A stretch of DNA of 18,594 bases, from the NCBI RefSeq assembly GCF_000330505.1, contig NW_004440445.1, positions 241,309 through 259,902 on the forward strand. Reading direction: 5' to 3'. The first letter of the stretch is position 1. Each line of letters opens with the position of its first letter. Origin of the DNA: Entamoeba invadens IP1 (Eukaryota > Evosea > Mastigamoebida > Endamoebidae). Made by a program: the position numbers and the translations under genes. A model generated the notes under the pieces. The model had not been told where the DNA came from. It saw only the letters and a list, made by a program, of their open reading frames with translations, and searched no databases. This document shows, one piece after another, positions 18,101 to 18,594 of this stretch.

Positions 18101-18320
18101 TGGCCTTAAAGTTCAAGACAATGTCGTTGTCTTGTATTCGTATGACGACAAGAACCACGAGGCAATTGACGAGGCTATCAATGAACAGAAAGAGTTCCTC
18201 AAGACTTATGGCGTCATTTTGAAACAGAAAGAAGACACCGACAAGCCAATGTTCGACCAGAACGTCACTCTCAAGTGTGTCACTGATTCCATCCATTTGT
18301 GGCTCGTTAAACTTAATTAA
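15156..18320 (+). CDS. Isoleucyl-tRNA synthetase, cytosolic
   Basis: Charges tRNA-Ile with isoleucine for cytosolic protein synthesis (class I synthetase). The 1054-residue, intron-free protein is close to the yeast cytosolic enzyme in length. Visible motifs: ATP-binding HIGH-type HYGH at 56-59 in PHYGHLLAGT; WTTTPWTLPSN at 224-234 and GTGIVHQAPGFGEDD at 318-332 in the CP1 editing domain, with the conserved editing aspartate in place; ISRNRFWGTPIPIW and DCWFESGSMPYGQ of the catalytic core; KMSKR at 598-602; then the helical anticodon-binding domain and a eukaryote-type C-terminal extension. No organelle-targeting signal is visible. A second ATG lies three codons after the first; the first is taken. 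Codon use is strongly biased (AGA, GTC, AAG, TCC), as expected of a highly expressed gene. The stop lies within TTAATTAATT, a polyadenylation-type motif. Confidence 0.98.
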   Translation: MNTMELPDHINFPKMEEEIMKYWDDIKVFDQCNELTKDRPKFTFYDGPPFATGLPHYGHLLAGTIKDTVCRYAIQTGHRVDRKFGWDTHGLPIEFEIDKILGIHTTDEVLKYGIPNYNRECRNIVMRYSEEWKKVVWRTGRWIDMDHAYKTMDISFMESVWWVFKQLYEKQLVYRGLKVMPFSTGCCTPLSNFEAGLSYKDVSDPTVTMTFPVVGEENTSFLGWTTTPWTLPSNLALCVNANYDYVKFYDEKTKHNYYMLECRMASLPDAKKAKRTIIAKMKGKDLVGKHYVPLFPYFKDLEGCFRVVSDDYVDNTSGTGIVHQAPGFGEDDYRVCLANGVISKGTKLVCPIDFSGNFTDEVTDYKGRYIKDCDKDIIDRLKKEGRVFDSRPMVHSYPFCWRSDTPLIYRAIPSWFVNVESFKDKLVENSKQTYWVPENIREGRFQNWLSNARDWAISRNRFWGTPIPIWTDDAFSEFVCVGSVQELEELTGQKITDLHREYVDDLVIEKNGKKLHRITEVFDCWFESGSMPYGQAHYPFENVEEFKNSFPCDFIAEGIDQTRGWFYSLLVLSTALFDKPPFKNLIVNGLVLASDGKKMSKRLKNYPDPVEMIDLYGADALRLSLINSPAVRAETVKFQEKTLKELISSIFLPWFNTMKYLQQSFKPGMKIMAIDKIEGINDMDKWILSSLMSLVKKVREEMKKFRLYTVVAPLVDLLVTLSNWYIKLNRKRFRGESGLTSCSVLYHCLKIMAVLMAPFTPFFSEFCYQKLQNYPLNYEEEKFASVHFCQIPEPTEKYHDAKLEETVEALKKIIELGRVARDKKTLPLKQPLRKLTIIHSSKEFLADLMKFKEYILVELNVEDVITTTEQGQYIALSFAPEKGVIGKKYRKDGKRYCDYFEKLGRDEVLKFMETGTIEYDGKTFTDEDLKVHRQFTGDTTIEEPMWEKDVLILLDIVRDKALIEKGICREVNNRVQKLRKDAGLKVQDNVVVLYSYDDKNHEAIDEAINEQKEFLKTYGVILKQKEDTDKPMFDQNVTLKCVTDSIHLWLVKLN

Positions 18321-18365
18321 TTCCTTCTCTCGTCTTATGGTTATTGTAATGATATATTTACTACA

Positions 18366-18594
18366 TTGAATAGAATTCGTCTTTCATTGCTTTGCCCTTT
18401 AACTCAATCGCGATAAATCAATTAACCTCACTCAAATTTGTATGAATAAGTCGAGTCTTGACCAAGTGCTTTCGTTCGCAGCGAGTCGAAAAAGGGGCAA
18501 TACAACACCTCTCCAAGGTTTCGGTATCTCTTTTCAGAATTTTTCATCCACTTTTTGACATGGTAAAGTTTTTTTTATCTTCGCCGTTTTCTTA
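18366..18594. other. Unresolved partial gene or relic at the right edge
   Basis: GC content rises towards coding level between about 18366 and 18540, so a gene or relic is likely, but its strand is unclear. On the minus strand, 18547-18428 encodes 39 residues (from MKNSEKRYRN) with TTAATT just after the stop; a stop upstream means it would need an intron outside or at the window edge. Another minus frame ends at 18364 with a coding-like tail (KGKAMKDEFYSM). On the plus strand, 18442-18558 encodes 38 residues (from MNKSSLDQVL) before TGA. None is recognised. Missing sequence to the right or a decayed gene could explain this. Confidence 0.3.

Noticed and set aside
17041..18320. Minus-strand open frames inside the isoleucyl-tRNA synthetase gene
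   Set aside because: They mirror the codon structure of a clearly recognised gene and have no independent coding evidence.

Overview
The window looks like nuclear DNA of an Entamoeba species. E. invadens fits best because of the long intergenic deserts, but the species is not proven. Reasons: coding blocks of roughly 40% GC stand in very AT-rich, T/A-tract-rich spacers; the two introns I can support are short and start with GTTTGT, one ending in TAG with certainty and the other most simply so, which is the Entamoeba splice consensus; four of six genes carry a GAAC core promoter-type motif within about 30 bases of the start codon; stop codons are often overlapped or closely followed by TAATT/TAAATT polyadenylation-type motifs.

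Layout, left to right. 1-830: AT-rich upstream region. 831-2270 (+): coiled-coil protein with a basic helix and an unrecognised C-terminal domain. 2271-4709: gene-poor desert with a G-rich, almost open stretch (2421-2847) that may be a small or decayed gene, and a perfect 11-bp-stem hairpin (3458-3489). 4710-5405 (-): isolated orphan protein with a weak helix-turn-helix-like segment and two palindromes upstream. 5406-7462: second desert. 7463-9664 (+): two-exon DUF1765-like protein. 9853-11682 (-): helical-repeat protein resembling the TRPC4AP/DUF3689 family. 12257-14281 (-): two-exon FG-GAP membrane protein, a homologue of plant NERD1, ending in a KKXX dilysine signal. 14282-15155: divergent promoter region. 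15156-18320 (+): cytosolic isoleucyl-tRNA synthetase. 18366-18594: an unresolved, GC-raised gene edge or relic.

The genes do not form a pathway. They look like independently transcribed housekeeping and lineage-specific genes, as is normal for a protist nuclear genome. The only pair sharing a promoter interval is the FG-GAP gene and the isoleucyl-tRNA synthetase gene (divergent, about 870 bases apart). I see no mobile element, CRISPR array, rRNA or tRNA gene. Two gene models depend on splicing: apparent starts at TTG (804) and GTG (14041) are artefacts of open frames, not real eukaryotic starts. I do not see a clear new multi-gene system. The most worthwhile leads are the ER-retrieval signal on the FG-GAP protein, the isolated orphan gene with palindromes upstream, and the unexplained stretch at 2421-2847.
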